DNA of 64,000 nucleotides from positions 1-64,000 of the forward strand of contig NZ_CP154853.1 in the NCBI RefSeq assembly GCF_047302405.1, written 5' to 3'. Source of the DNA: Alkalihalobacillus sp047302405. Its GTDB lineage: Bacteria; Bacillota; Bacilli; Bacillales; Bacillaceae_D. Positions 8,379-18,481 of this stretch are shown here, piece by piece. The notes beneath the pieces were generated by a model that did not search any database, was not told the origin of the DNA, and was given only the letters and a program-made list of their open reading frames with translations. A program made the position numbers and the translations under genes. The number at the start of each line of letters is the position of its first letter. Position 1 is the stretch's first letter.

Positions 8379-9413
8379 ATGAGTCAATCTTCAATAGAAC
8401 CTTTAAAAAGACCATTATTTACAGTACTAGTTGTAACAAGAAATGAAGAGAACTACATCGAACGATTGTTAGAAAGACTTGTGAACCAAGATTTCCCGAA
8501 TGATAATTATGAGATTCTTATTGTTGATGGCATGTCATCAGATAACACACTACAAATTGCTAAACGATATAAAAAGGAAAGTTCGCCACGTGTAGATGTA
8601 TTTATCAATGAGAAAAAAACATTACCTCCTGGATGGAATATCGGTATAAAAGAAGCTAAAGGTCGTTATATTCTACGTATTGATGGGCATACGGAAGTCG
8701 ATGAAGGCTTTTTAATTAAGTACGAAGAGATGATTAAGAAAGAACCAAACGCGACTTGTGTGGGTGGTATTATCGAATCTAAAGGCAAGGGCTTTCAAGG
8801 AGAAGTTAATGAATATGTTTATTCGCACCCTTTTGGAGTAGGAAAATCTAAGTTTAGAACATTAAAAAAAGATTGGCAAGGGTATGTGGATACCGTTCCG
8901 TATGGGGCCTATAAACGTGAGATCTTTGAAGAAGTAGGTTACTTTAATGAAGATTTAAAGAGAAACGAAGATATTGAATTTCATAAAAGGATTCAAAAGG
9001 CGGGAGGTCGTTTTTTCTTGTCTACAAACATTCGTTCTACTTATTTTGTACGTGATTCAATGAAAGGTCTGATCGAAAAGTCTTTTAATGATGGTTTATG
9101 GTCAATGGTTGCGAACCGAGTAACACCTGGGTCACTTAGCAAACTGAAATTGTTACCGTTGTTTGCCTTTTTATTAGGAGTTTTATTAATTGTACTTAGT
9201 TTTTTTAACATGATGTATTTATATATTCTTGGTGGACTGTTTATATTATATATATTATTAACTTTTGTTGTTAGTATACAATTATCTATCGAAAAAGGCT
9301 TTAAATATTTAGGGCTTAGTATGCTCACGTTTTTTTGTTTACATTTCTTTAGAGGGCTAGGGTCTTTTTTGGCTTTCTTTCATCGTAAATTCTGGACAAT
9401 TAGGGATTACTGA
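8379..9413 (+). CDS. family 2 glycosyltransferase with C-terminal membrane anchor (ExoA/succinoglycan-type)
   Basis: About 344 residues. The N-terminal GT-A domain shows the GT2 pattern: FTVLVVTRNEENYI, YEILIVDGMSSDNT, the DxD-like RIDGHTEV near 100 and the RNEDIEFHKR motif near 190. Two C-terminal hydrophobic stretches (about 255-330) anchor it in the membrane. ATG at 8379 has GGTGA upstream; GTGs at 8367 and 8370 are alternatives. As first gene of the polymer locus it probably adds a sugar from a nucleotide donor to a lipid-linked acceptor. Donor and linkage cannot be read from the sequence. Confidence 0.82.
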   Translation: MSQSSIEPLKRPLFTVLVVTRNEENYIERLLERLVNQDFPNDNYEILIVDGMSSDNTLQIAKRYKKESSPRVDVFINEKKTLPPGWNIGIKEAKGRYILRIDGHTEVDEGFLIKYEEMIKKEPNATCVGGIIESKGKGFQGEVNEYVYSHPFGVGKSKFRTLKKDWQGYVDTVPYGAYKREIFEEVGYFNEDLKRNEDIEFHKRIQKAGGRFFLSTNIRSTYFVRDSMKGLIEKSFNDGLWSMVANRVTPGSLSKLKLLPLFAFLLGVLLIVLSFFNMMYLYILGGLFILYILLTFVVSIQLSIEKGFKYLGLSMLTFFCLHFFRGLGSFLAFFHRKFWTIRDY

Positions 9414-9446
9414 GCTTTTTAAACTATTTAGTTAGGTTGAGGTAAA

Positions 9447-10220
9447 ATGTTTGAAATTATAAAATATAGATACTTACTTGCTTTTTTAGTGAGAAAGGAA
9501 TTAAGGGTAAAATATAGAAACACACTTTTAGGTTATTTTTGGTCATTATTAGAACCAATCGGGTTAATGATTATTTATTCCATAGTTTTTTCCTTTATAG
9601 CAAAGTTTGATATGGATAATTATCCATTATTTCTTATTTCAGGATTAATACCGTGGATGTTTGTCAATCACTCGGTTGTAAGGGGAACAAAAATCTTAGC
9701 CTTAAATGCTACTTTAATTAAAAAGGTTTATTTCCCAAGGCAATTATTTCCATTGACAGTTGTTTCAACAAATTTGGTAAATCTTCTTATCTCCCTAGCA
9801 TTAATTACGGTGTTTTCATTATTTGTAGGGGCATTTCACTTCACTTCCGTTTTAATTTTGCCTCTTGCTATTGTGTTACAATTTTTCTTAGTGTTAGGTG
9901 TCGTTTTATTATTATCGGCAATAAGTGTATATTACCGAGATGTTGAGTTTGTAAGTAGTTTAGGAATAAGAGGTTGGATGTACTTATCGCCAATTATTTA
10001 TCCACTTCATATTATTCCAGGACAATATCACAATCTTTATATGCTAAATCCGATGGCCACGATTATTACGATTTACCATAATGTATTTTATGGCGGAGAG
10101 GGAATAGAAATGGTGTCTATCCAATGGATTGGATATACAATTATTTTTATAGTAGTTCTTCTACTCATTAGTTGGAAACTATTCGATCGAATGAGTAAAA
10201 GGATGGGAGAAGTGATTTAA
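9447..10220 (+). CDS. ABC-2 type polysaccharide/teichoic acid export permease (TagG/Wzm-like)
   Basis: 257 residues with six hydrophobic segments and the conserved N-terminal amphipathic start (FLVRKELRVKYRNTLLGYFWSLLEPIG) of the Wzm/KpsM/TagG family. Pairs with the ATPase that starts two bases after its stop. The complex would export the finished lipid-linked polymer across the membrane. GAGG precedes the ATG. Confidence 0.88.
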   Translation: MFEIIKYRYLLAFLVRKELRVKYRNTLLGYFWSLLEPIGLMIIYSIVFSFIAKFDMDNYPLFLISGLIPWMFVNHSVVRGTKILALNATLIKKVYFPRQLFPLTVVSTNLVNLLISLALITVFSLFVGAFHFTSVLILPLAIVLQFFLVLGVVLLLSAISVYYRDVEFVSSLGIRGWMYLSPIIYPLHIIPGQYHNLYMLNPMATIITIYHNVFYGGEGIEMVSIQWIGYTIIFIVVLLLISWKLFDRMSKRMGEVI

Positions 10221-10221
10221 T

Positions 10222-10941
10222 ATGAATGCAGTAGAAGTCCATGGTGTATATAAAGTTTTCAAAAAAGCATATGATAAGACGATGAAAGGTGTTTTCATAT
10301 CAAATATAAAGAAAGAAAAAAAATTAGAACAATATATGGCATTAAAGGATGTTAGCTTCTCGGTTAAAAAAGGAGAAGCCTATGCGATTATAGGGAAAAA
10401 TGGTGCGGGAAAAAGTACTTTATTTAAAGTCATATCAGGTGTTATTTTTCCTGATAAAGGTGAAATCAAACTGAACGGAACGATTATGCCTTTAATTGAG
10501 TTAAGTGCAGGCTTAAGTAGAGATTTATCGGGTAGGGAAAATATAAAATTGAATTGTGCCATATATGGGTTAAATAATAAGCAGATTGCCGAGATCCTTC
10601 CTCATATTATTGAATTTGCTGAACTAGAAGAATTTATTGATACGCCTGTAAAGTTTTATTCGTCAGGGATGAAAGCACGATTAGGATTCTCGATCGCTGT
10701 CCATATTGAGACAGATATTATCCTTATTGATGAAGTCCTGGCAGTGGGGGACAAAGAATTTAGAGAGAAGTGTTATGAAAGAATATTAAAGCTAAAAGCA
10801 AAAGGCAAAACGATCATTATCGTATCTCATCAGTTGAAGCCTTTAAAAAAAATCTGTGATAGAGCGATGGTACTAAAGAAGGGTGAAGTGTTACGTATAG
10901 GTGAAATTAATGAAATGATTGACTTTTATAACAACATATAG
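10222..10941 (+). CDS. ABC transporter ATP-binding protein for polysaccharide/teichoic acid export (TagH/Wzt-like)
   Basis: 239 residues. Walker A GKNGAGKST near 59, signature FYSSGMKARLGFS near 153 and Walker B IILIDEVLAVGDKEF near 172, the last typical of the Wzt/KpsT/TagH group. It lacks the long C-terminal extension of B. subtilis TagH (about 527 residues) and the carbohydrate-binding domain of some Wzt proteins, so it is a minimal exporter ATPase. GGAGAAG before its start lies inside the end of the permease gene, indicating coupled translation. Confidence 0.9.
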   Translation: MNAVEVHGVYKVFKKAYDKTMKGVFISNIKKEKKLEQYMALKDVSFSVKKGEAYAIIGKNGAGKSTLFKVISGVIFPDKGEIKLNGTIMPLIELSAGLSRDLSGRENIKLNCAIYGLNNKQIAEILPHIIEFAELEEFIDTPVKFYSSGMKARLGFSIAVHIETDIILIDEVLAVGDKEFREKCYERILKLKAKGKTIIIVSHQLKPLKKICDRAMVLKKGEVLRIGEINEMIDFYNNI

Positions 10942-11068
10942 AATTCGAAATAGATCGTCCAAAATAATAGATGGAAAAATTAGTCTTGTGGTAACGGTTT
11001 TAATAAAGAAGACTATATTGGGCAAAGTTAAGAAATACTTAGTTATTTGGTGAGGAGTGTGTTATGCA

Positions 11069-11953
11069 ATGAAAGTTCGTAAAGCGATTATTCCTGCAGC
11101 GGGATTGGGTACAAGGTTCTTACCAGCAACAAAGGCACAACCAAAAGAAATGTTGCCGATCGTTGATAAACCGACTATCCAGTATATTGTAGAAGAGGCT
11201 ATTGCATCAGGAATTACGGATATTATGATTGTAAGTGGTCGAGGGAAAAGAGCGATAGAGGATCATTTTGATAAATCATATGAATTAGAAGAAACTTTAT
11301 TGAAAAAAGGTAAATTAGAGATGCTTGAAGAGATTCAGCAAATTTCTAATATGGTTAATATCCATTATATAAGACAAAAAGAACCAAATGGATTAGGGCA
11401 TGCGATATCGTGTGCAAAAAGTTTTATTGGTAATGAACCATTTGCTGTATTGCTAGGTGATGATATTGTTCAATCTGACAAGCCATGCTTAAAACAATTA
11501 ATTGAAGTGTTTGACGAATTTGAATCATCTGTAGTCGGTGTACAGGCTGTAAACGACAATGAAGTTTCAAAATATGGTATTGTAGCTCCAATCCTAGAGG
11601 GAACAGCTTCGAATACAATGAAAATTTCGGATTTAGTTGAGAAACCTAAGAAAGAAAAGGCTCCATCCAATTATGCAATTATGGGAAGGTATATTCTTAC
11701 GCCTGAGATTTTTTCTATCCTAGAAAATCAAGAACCTGGTGCAGGTGGGGAAATCCAATTAACAGATGCAATTAAACGTTTAGGTGAAATTCAACCTATT
11801 TATGCACATAATTTTATAGGCAATAGATATGACGTAGGAGATAAATTTGGTTTTATTAAAGCTACTATCGACTTCGCTTTACAAAGAGAAGATTTAAAAG
11901 ATGACGTAGTAAATTATTTAGAACATTTAATTGCTAATCAATTTGTGAGATAG
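11069..11953 (+). CDS. gtaB: UTP-glucose-1-phosphate uridylyltransferase
   Basis: Makes UDP-glucose from UTP and glucose-1-phosphate for wall glycosylation and glycolipid synthesis. 294 residues from ATG 11069 (GAGGAG 11 bases upstream; a GTG at 11057 is an alternative). It has the nucleotidyltransferase signature PAAGLGTRFLPATKAQPKEM near the N-terminus, then VDKPTIQYIVEEAI, LLGDDIV and the late VEKP and EIQLTDAI motifs of GalU/GtaB. Length matches B. subtilis GtaB (292). Confidence 0.95.
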   Translation: MKVRKAIIPAAGLGTRFLPATKAQPKEMLPIVDKPTIQYIVEEAIASGITDIMIVSGRGKRAIEDHFDKSYELEETLLKKGKLEMLEEIQQISNMVNIHYIRQKEPNGLGHAISCAKSFIGNEPFAVLLGDDIVQSDKPCLKQLIEVFDEFESSVVGVQAVNDNEVSKYGIVAPILEGTASNTMKISDLVEKPKKEKAPSNYAIMGRYILTPEIFSILENQEPGAGGEIQLTDAIKRLGEIQPIYAHNFIGNRYDVGDKFGFIKATIDFALQREDLKDDVVNYLEHLIANQFVR

Positions 11954-12087
11954 TTGAGAGTAATAAAACTAGTAGAGTATGTTGACTTAGCGGCCGAAAT
12001 ACCATTACCTGGTATTGGCGGCGAATAATATTCGATTGGTCATTCTTCCGGCATACTTCTATCGTCTTATTGTAATATACTATAACT

Positions 12088-12146
12088 AAAAGGACTACTC
12101 TCCTAAGGGCATTAACATTGCCTTAAGAGGGCAGTCCTTTACTCAT
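12088..12146 (+). terminator. long-stem terminator after gtaB
   Basis: A stem of about 20 bp (AAAGGACTACTCTCCTAAGG with a near-complement ending GGCAGTCCTTT), loop ATTAACATT, then a weak T-rich run. A smaller hairpin (AATACCA/TGGTATT) lies at 11998-12015. This separates gtaB from the TagF-like genes. Confidence 0.7.
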
Positions 12147-12226
12147 TTTAAAGATGGTAAGGTTGTTTCATTATGATATGGAGTGCATGTTTTGATGGCT
12201 TTATGGTATATTAACATAAGTGAAAA

Positions 12227-15052
12227 ATGACGATAGATTATACGGATTTTGAAGATATGGAAGAGATAAACCCCTATTGGAGGTACTGGGAATTGGGACA
12301 AAAAATAAAAGTATTATCAGTGGATTCAGAGCAAATAAAAGTTAAAAAGTTAGCTGATGTCGTTGTGAATAGTATCCAACTTATTGATGATTTGAATAAT
12401 GAAATAAAGCTTAGCTTCAAAGATAAAATAGAAGAAGTTATTATTATTAATCCGATAAAACAATTAGAAGAAAATCGTTTTTATTCGTTATATATGAATG
12501 ATGTTAAGTTAAGTAGCACCAGCCATTATTTGTTCAGTAATGAACAGCTAAGGATAGAAAGTAGTCATGAGCAAATTGTTTTTCTTAATAAAAGTAAAGT
12601 TTCCCCTTCTGTTAACCCATTAGTTGGTCAAATAGGGATCACGAATGCCAAAATAGAAGGTGAACAACTATTATTAGAAGTTGCACAAGGGCATGTAAGT
12701 ATCTCGACGGATATGGAAATTTATGCTGTCAATGAAGAGAATGCAGAAATTAAAAGACTGTCTTTTCATTGTGTAAATAATGTTATTAATATTGAACTTT
12801 TAAACGCTGTTAAGAATGGGAAATGGCACCTTAAAGTCAGACATACTTTTCAAAACTATCTTTTAATAGACAGTTTCATTCAAGGTAACCCAACAAAACT
12901 GAATCAGACTTATTTATTGGGGAACATTAATCATAATACAGATAGTTATATAGGTGTATTTTTTGAAGGGAATAACTTATGTTTATTTAATTCGCCTAAA
13001 AAAGAGTTCCTTGAATCTGTGCCTTTCAATGAGAAAAGGGAAATATTGATTGGAAATTTATTCAAAGACCAAGAACATGAAGATACACTATGGTTTAACT
13101 TATTAGACAATCAGTTAACTGTAAGTGAATTAACAGAAATTGTTCTTATTTCAAGAAAAAACAAAGAAAGAATAGCTATTTCTTTTCAAATTAGAGGCAC
13201 GAGAATTGGTATTGAAATGGATCAAGATTGGGTAAAGGAGTTAAAAAGAGGTAGATGGGATATTTGGGCGGAATTTCTTACAAATGACAACTCAATTCGA
13301 GCAAAGTTGAAATTATGTAGAGAAAGTTCTGAAAAGCAAATACATATGTTTAAACAAATTGATGAAGATTCTATGATTGTTTACACAACTATGAATAACT
13401 TTATGTCTTTGTTCAAATCGACAGGCTTTACAGTATTTAAAGAGAAGAATCAAGTAAAGACGAAAATGGTCAATTTGAGGAAAAACGGAAATAATGGCTT
13501 TACTATAGCTATTGAAGTAACAACAAAATCGGCTCTAACTATTGAGAATATCACAATAAAACTTCGGTCCCAAGATGTTTCAAAATTAATTATACTAGAT
13601 AAGCCCAATATTCAAATGCAAAATGAGGAAACTTGTATAGTTAGTGCTTCCTATGATGTCGACTGGGATAAAGATTTTTTTCCGTTATATTGGGATGTAT
13701 TTGTTACATGTATAGATGAGGATAATAATACCGATTTAATTAAAGTGACTAGTGCCACGAACAAGTTAAAGCGAAAAATAAACAAAAATTATATTAGCTA
13801 TGCAGTATTTACAGATCATAAGATCATGTACCCTTATATAACATTAAAAAATGAAATTGCATTTATGATGCGAGATAAAGAAGTATATGAGAACAAACTA
13901 ACCAAGTTAAAAGAAAAAGTAGCTTACCTCACATATATTGCTTTAAAGCCAATTTATTTTAGAAATAAAGATATTTGGATAGGGTTTGAAAAATTTTCTT
14001 CCACTGCACAGGATAACGGGTATGCATTCTTTCAATATGTAGATAAGAATAAGCTACATGATCATTTTTATTATATATTGGACAAAAGCTCTTCTGATTA
14101 TGAAGAGGCGCGTAGAGAAAGTAACAGAGTTGTGCCATTCATGTCATTCAAATATTTAGTTCTACTGTTTGCCAGTAATTTGTTAGTTTCATCAGAGAAT
14201 AAACGACATGTATATAATTTAAGAGTTAGATCAGGCTTAGTACCAAAAAAGATCGCGAACAAACGTAGTGTATTTTTACAACATGGTGTTACTGCATTGA
14301 AGAAATCAAATGTATTTAAAAAGGCAAAAAGAAGAGGGAATTTTAGTTTGGTTATTGCTACATCAGAGATAGAAAAGGAGATCATTCATCAAAATTGGAA
14401 ATATGAACTGAATGAGATTGCTGTTACAGGTTTTTCTAGATGGGATAAATTATTTGATAAATCCTTGAGTCAAGAACGAAGGAAGATTTTTGTAATGCCA
14501 ACTTGGAGAACATGGATAGAAGGAATGCCAAAAGAGGAATTTATCAAAACAGATTATTACCTTAACTATATCAACTTTTTGAATTCCGAGGAACTAAAGG
14601 AGATTTTAATTCGTTATAAGTTGGAATTAGTGTTCTTCCTTCATCCTAAGTTCAAAGAATATATAGTTGAATTTAAATTGGGGAATGAGCATGTTCAATT
14701 AAAGGAATTCCAAAATATAAAAGTAAACGAAGAAATCATGGAAGCTTCCATGATGATAAGTGATTATTCTTCTGTTACATGGGATATGTTTTATTTAAAA
14801 AAACCAGTAGCATTTTTCCAATTTGATTATGAGAAATATAATGAATATGAAGGTAGTTATATTAAAATGGAAGAAGAATTATTTGGAGACCGTGCATTAG
14901 ACATTGACACTTTGATTCGATTAATTAATGAGTATGCAGATAATGATTTTCAAATGAAGCCAGCGTATGAGCAACTTCATAACGAGTATTTTCAATACGT
15001 TGATCATAATAATTCAAAGAGAATATTCGATGTTATTAAAAGACTAAAGTAG
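12227..15052 (+). CDS. large CDP-glycerol:poly(glycerophosphate) glycerophosphotransferase with N-terminal beta repeats
   Basis: 941 residues. The C-terminal third (about 560-940) is a CDP-glycerol glycerophosphotransferase domain (TagF/TarF/TagB family): FLQHGVTALKKS near 684, MPTWRTWIEG near 758, FFLHPKF near 806 and SDYSSVTWDMFYLKKP near 844, with the family His residues present. The N-terminal 540 residues contain beta-rich units whose ends repeat a pattern (GKWHLKV near 205, GRWDIWAEF near 345, YWDVFVTCI near 490). It would transfer glycerol-phosphate units from CDP-glycerol to a lipid-linked acceptor at the inner membrane face. It is followed after nine bases by a second protein of the same layout. 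Confidence 0.88.
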   Translation: MTIDYTDFEDMEEINPYWRYWELGQKIKVLSVDSEQIKVKKLADVVVNSIQLIDDLNNEIKLSFKDKIEEVIIINPIKQLEENRFYSLYMNDVKLSSTSHYLFSNEQLRIESSHEQIVFLNKSKVSPSVNPLVGQIGITNAKIEGEQLLLEVAQGHVSISTDMEIYAVNEENAEIKRLSFHCVNNVINIELLNAVKNGKWHLKVRHTFQNYLLIDSFIQGNPTKLNQTYLLGNINHNTDSYIGVFFEGNNLCLFNSPKKEFLESVPFNEKREILIGNLFKDQEHEDTLWFNLLDNQLTVSELTEIVLISRKNKERIAISFQIRGTRIGIEMDQDWVKELKRGRWDIWAEFLTNDNSIRAKLKLCRESSEKQIHMFKQIDEDSMIVYTTMNNFMSLFKSTGFTVFKEKNQVKTKMVNLRKNGNNGFTIAIEVTTKSALTIENITIKLRSQDVSKLIILDKPNIQMQNEETCIVSASYDVDWDKDFFPLYWDVFVTCIDEDNNTDLIKVTSATNKLKRKINKNYISYAVFTDHKIMYPYITLKNEIAFMMRDKEVYENKLTKLKEKVAYLTYIALKPIYFRNKDIWIGFEKFSSTAQDNGYAFFQYVDKNKLHDHFYYILDKSSSDYEEARRESNRVVPFMSFKYLVLLFASNLLVSSENKRHVYNLRVRSGLVPKKIANKRSVFLQHGVTALKKSNVFKKAKRRGNFSLVIATSEIEKEIIHQNWKYELNEIAVTGFSRWDKLFDKSLSQERRKIFVMPTWRTWIEGMPKEEFIKTDYYLNYINFLNSEELKEILIRYKLELVFFLHPKFKEYIVEFKLGNEHVQLKEFQNIKVNEEIMEASMMISDYSSVTWDMFYLKKPVAFFQFDYEKYNEYEGSYIKMEEELFGDRALDIDTLIRLINEYADNDFQMKPAYEQLHNEYFQYVDHNNSKRIFDVIKRLK

Positions 15053-15061
15053 GGTGAGGAA

Positions 15062-18000
15062 ATGAATTTTGTCGAAGTGGATTCTCAACGCAGACAGTGT
15101 GTATTTTTGTTATCTAAGGAAATAGCGTCAGATGTGAAATTTATCCAAGTGGCAGAAAAAGAAGTACCTTTTACAAAAAGAGAAATAGAAAATGACAGAG
15201 TAGCATTTATTCTCGATATTCAAGGGAATTTTCCAACTAATATTTTTTATGAAATTATCTTATTGAACGGGGATGATAAGATTATTTCATATGAAGTTCA
15301 AGAAGAGGCCATAGTTCCTTTTACGGGTTCTTTACCTGGGATCATATTATTGGATAACGAGCGTATGTATGTTAAGTTCATACACGTGAATGAACTTTTT
15401 GAGAGCTTGGCTCACGCTCCTATTATTTATGAGGATAATAAAATAATTCGTGAACAAGGAGCCTACACGAGTATTTCCTTACCTAAAGTAAATATTGGTG
15501 ATTGGAGAAATGCTCTAATAATTGCTACGCAGAAAGAAACGAAAATTCAACAATTGATTCCAATAAAAAATAATGACAGTGAGTTAATGATTTCAAATCA
15601 ATACACAACGGGTCTATTTGAAATTGAATTAATTATTGTAAAGAATGACCATGTCTTTCGTGTATCATTTACTACAAATAAAGATCGATACATCGCATTA
15701 ATAAATCAATCGAAACAATTGGTTTCGAATGATAGATACATGCTTAGCTTAGACTCATACGAAGGCGATTGCTTAATATTACAATTGGATAATTTAGATG
15801 GAATCAAGCTCGTAAAGTTATTAACAGATAACAGCTATGAGATAGGTGAAATCAACGGCAGAACAGGACAAGTGCTCTTTCATAATGTGTCTATCAATAA
15901 TGTAAAAAGAGCAGTTCTATTATTAACAACGGAGGAACAGGTTGTTGTAGAAAACCTTAAAGAAGGGGCTCTTAAAGACAGTGCACTTGTATATGATTAT
16001 ATAGATGAGACGGCTTACAATTTTCATGTTGGTTATCTGGCGAATAAAGAGAAGTTGTCTGTGAAAAATATACAAGTGAATGGCACTAAATTAAGCTTTC
16101 ATATAAATCAAGAAGATATAAACAGTTTACCAAGTCATTCCCCCTTTCTACTCCTGAAATTTAGAAAAAAAGCACAAGTTTATTACACTAGGGGGAGAAG
16201 AGAGGGGGAACATTTCGTCTTTGATTTCAGCTCTTTGTTAGATGTATTAGAAAATGATAATACAGCAAGATGTGATTTTTATCTGATTAATGATTATAAA
16301 AATACGATAAGTTATCATCTTCATTATTTTGAAGATAATTCTTTAGAGGGACCATTTCGATTCTTTCAACCATTTGAGCAAGAGTTTACTAATAATTCTA
16401 CGTATAAACAGCGTTCTAGAGTCTATATAACTCAGAATAATGAGCTGGCATTGGTGAAAAATAATGTTTCTAATTTAGTCACAGAAAAATTTAATATTAA
16501 ATTGAGTGTTATTAACTTTAATATGAAGAGAAATAAAGTAGAGCTAGATATTAGAGTCATTTCACCGTACATGAATAACTTTCAAATTGGCTCTTTCTAT
16601 TTAATTCAAAGAAATAAAGATACTATTGATAAAAGAAGCTTTGCAACAGAGGTAGTAAGTGAATTTAACGGAAAAACAGTCATAAGAACTAGTGTAGATC
16701 TTGTTCAATCTGATTTATATCCATTATATTGGGATTTATATATTGGTGTAATCGAGAGTAACAAAGAGCATTTTGTGAAGATCAATTCTGTCGTGAAGAG
16801 AATAATCAAGGATGTTAACGTAACGATTTCAAAATATCAATTTAATGTAAATGATAAGGATATTATCTACCCGTATATTACCCTTTCAAATGCTCTTTCG
16901 TTTACTTATAGAGAGAAAGAATATTACGAGAACCGATACTATTTGTTGAAGGAGAACTTAGCATATTTTTTTGTTAAGCTGTTTTCTAAGCATTATGAGA
17001 AGAGGAATATCTGGTTAGCGTTTGAAAAGTTATCACTATCTGCTCATGACAGTGGCTATTACTTCTTTGACTATGTTTATAAGAATAAGAAGCACGATGA
17101 ATTTTATTACATTATTCGGAAAGATTCACCTGAAATGAAAAATTTAAAAGATAAGAAAGATAAAGTGATCTACTTTATGTCTTTTAAGTATTTTGTTTAT
17201 ATGTTCGCGTCCCAACTGTTAATCTCATCTGATACGAAACGTAACAGTTATAATCTTAAACTAAAGAAAAGCAGATTAGCCAAAATATTAACTCATAAAA
17301 AGCTTGTTTACCTACAACATGGCGTAAATGGTTTGAAGAAAGTTAGGGACTTCCATAAAAATAGAGGCGTGTTCGATTTGGTAATAGCTCCTTCTGAATT
17401 TGAGAAACAGATGATAATTAATGATTGGGGTTATGATGAGTCTGAAGTTGCCGCCACAGGACTAGCAAGATGGGATGGACTGAAAGACAAAACGAAGGAA
17501 ATTGAATATAAACAAATATTCCTAATGCCAACTTGGAGAACATGGATGGATGGAATGGAGAAATCAAAGTTCAAGGATAGTGAATATTATCAGAAGTATA
17601 ATGAATTTCTTTCTTCAAAAAAATTGCATGCATTATTAGAAGAACATAATATTAAATTAAAGTTTTTCTTACATCCAAAGTTTCGCGAGTACATTGATTT
17701 GTTTGAAACTGATTCCCCTAATATTGAGAAGTTTGGTTTTTTAGAAGTACCAATGGATGAAATGATTATGCAAAGTTCCTTAATGATATCTGATTACTCT
17801 AGTGTTATTTGGGAAATGTTTTATCTTAAGAAACCTTGTGTGTTCTTTCATTTTGATAAAGATAAGTATGTAGAGTATGAAGGAACTTATATGGATCTTA
17901 ATAATGACTTGTTCGGCGATGTTGCCTATGATACAAGCGAGTTATTGAAAACAGTAGAGCACTATATAAATAATGGATTTGAGGAAAGAGATAAATTTGC

Positions 18001-18187
18001 TGAATTAAGAAATGAATACTTTACCTTTATGGATAATCGGAATTCAGAGCGTATTTATCAAGCAATCCAAGAGAATGAAGATTGGTTAATTAAACCACTT
18101 GAATTGCCCAAATTTAAATTTAGACAACTCCTTCCTTTTAGTGTGAAAAAGAAGTTGTTAAAGATAAAAAATAGCATTCTAAAATAA
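15062..18187 (+). CDS. large CDP-glycerol:poly(glycerophosphate) glycerophosphotransferase with N-terminal beta repeats
   Basis: 1041 residues with the same architecture as the preceding protein, so likely a tandem duplicate that has diverged. GT-B type catalytic part: LQHGVNGLKK near 750, MPTWRTWMDG near 821, FFLHPKF near 869, SDYSSVIWEMFYLKKP near 909. The long N-terminal beta region ends with YPLYWDLYIGVI. The C-terminus has a basic tail (SVKKKLLKIKNSILK) that may contact the membrane, as B. subtilis TagF does through an amphipathic helix. GGTGAGG sits just before the ATG. Whether it primes, polymerises or branches the chain is unknown. Confidence 0.87.
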   Translation: MNFVEVDSQRRQCVFLLSKEIASDVKFIQVAEKEVPFTKREIENDRVAFILDIQGNFPTNIFYEIILLNGDDKIISYEVQEEAIVPFTGSLPGIILLDNERMYVKFIHVNELFESLAHAPIIYEDNKIIREQGAYTSISLPKVNIGDWRNALIIATQKETKIQQLIPIKNNDSELMISNQYTTGLFEIELIIVKNDHVFRVSFTTNKDRYIALINQSKQLVSNDRYMLSLDSYEGDCLILQLDNLDGIKLVKLLTDNSYEIGEINGRTGQVLFHNVSINNVKRAVLLLTTEEQVVVENLKEGALKDSALVYDYIDETAYNFHVGYLANKEKLSVKNIQVNGTKLSFHINQEDINSLPSHSPFLLLKFRKKAQVYYTRGRREGEHFVFDFSSLLDVLENDNTARCDFYLINDYKNTISYHLHYFEDNSLEGPFRFFQPFEQEFTNNSTYKQRSRVYITQNNELALVKNNVSNLVTEKFNIKLSVINFNMKRNKVELDIRVISPYMNNFQIGSFYLIQRNKDTIDKRSFATEVVSEFNGKTVIRTSVDLVQSDLYPLYWDLYIGVIESNKEHFVKINSVVKRIIKDVNVTISKYQFNVNDKDIIYPYITLSNALSFTYREKEYYENRYYLLKENLAYFFVKLFSKHYEKRNIWLAFEKLSLSAHDSGYYFFDYVYKNKKHDEFYYIIRKDSPEMKNLKDKKDKVIYFMSFKYFVYMFASQLLISSDTKRNSYNLKLKKSRLAKILTHKKLVYLQHGVNGLKKVRDFHKNRGVFDLVIAPSEFEKQMIINDWGYDESEVAATGLARWDGLKDKTKEIEYKQIFLMPTWRTWMDGMEKSKFKDSEYYQKYNEFLSSKKLHALLEEHNIKLKFFLHPKFREYIDLFETDSPNIEKFGFLEVPMDEMIMQSSLMISDYSSVIWEMFYLKKPCVFFHFDKDKYVEYEGTYMDLNNDLFGDVAYDTSELLKTVEHYINNGFEERDKFAELRNEYFTFMDNRNSERIYQAIQENEDWLIKPLELPKFKFRQLLPFSVKKKLLKIKNSILK

Positions 18188-18239
18188 ATCATAGTGCTTG
18201 TAACGCTATTGTTTCATAAAAAGAGAAAATAAAAGTGTG

Positions 18240-18315
18240 GTAAGCGTCAAATAAAGCACAAATTCAAAGCTCCTCGTACTTATGAGATCCTCTTTCTATC
18301 AAATGGAAAGGGTGT
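18240..18315. mobile_element. solo IS66-type left end remnant
   Basis: Bases 18240-18254 (GTAAGCGTCAAATAA) equal the first 15 bases of the IS66 element at 2-16. An AAAGGGTGT that corresponds to the tnpA ribosome site occurs 67 bases from the end here, against 68 in the intact element. No transposase frame and no right end follow, so this is a decayed end. Confidence 0.6.
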
Positions 18316-18402
18316 AAGACCATTGTCATTGTCTCTTACAGTTAAAAACCATTACAAAAATAAGTGAATGAGCAATGGTTTTATAAAGAGGAGAAGTACG
18401 AG
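18273..18402. repeat. nested imperfect inverted repeat between two TagF-like genes
   Basis: Three pairs of arms nest around a common centre: CTCGTACTT (18273) with AAGTACGAG (18394), CCTCTTT (18289) with AAAGAGG (18385), and ACCATTG (18319) with CAATGGT (18373). A transcript across it could fold into a long, bulged hairpin. A ribosome-site-like AGAGGAG at its end precedes a tiny GTG frame of ten codons. Its origin (mobile-element scar or leader RNA) is unclear. Confidence 0.5.
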
Positions 18403-18481
18403 TGATTGGAGAATTTAACGAGTTAATTGATTAGAATAACTAAAAGTAGTAACTGCAAGTAATTAAGGGTGGTTTGCTCAA

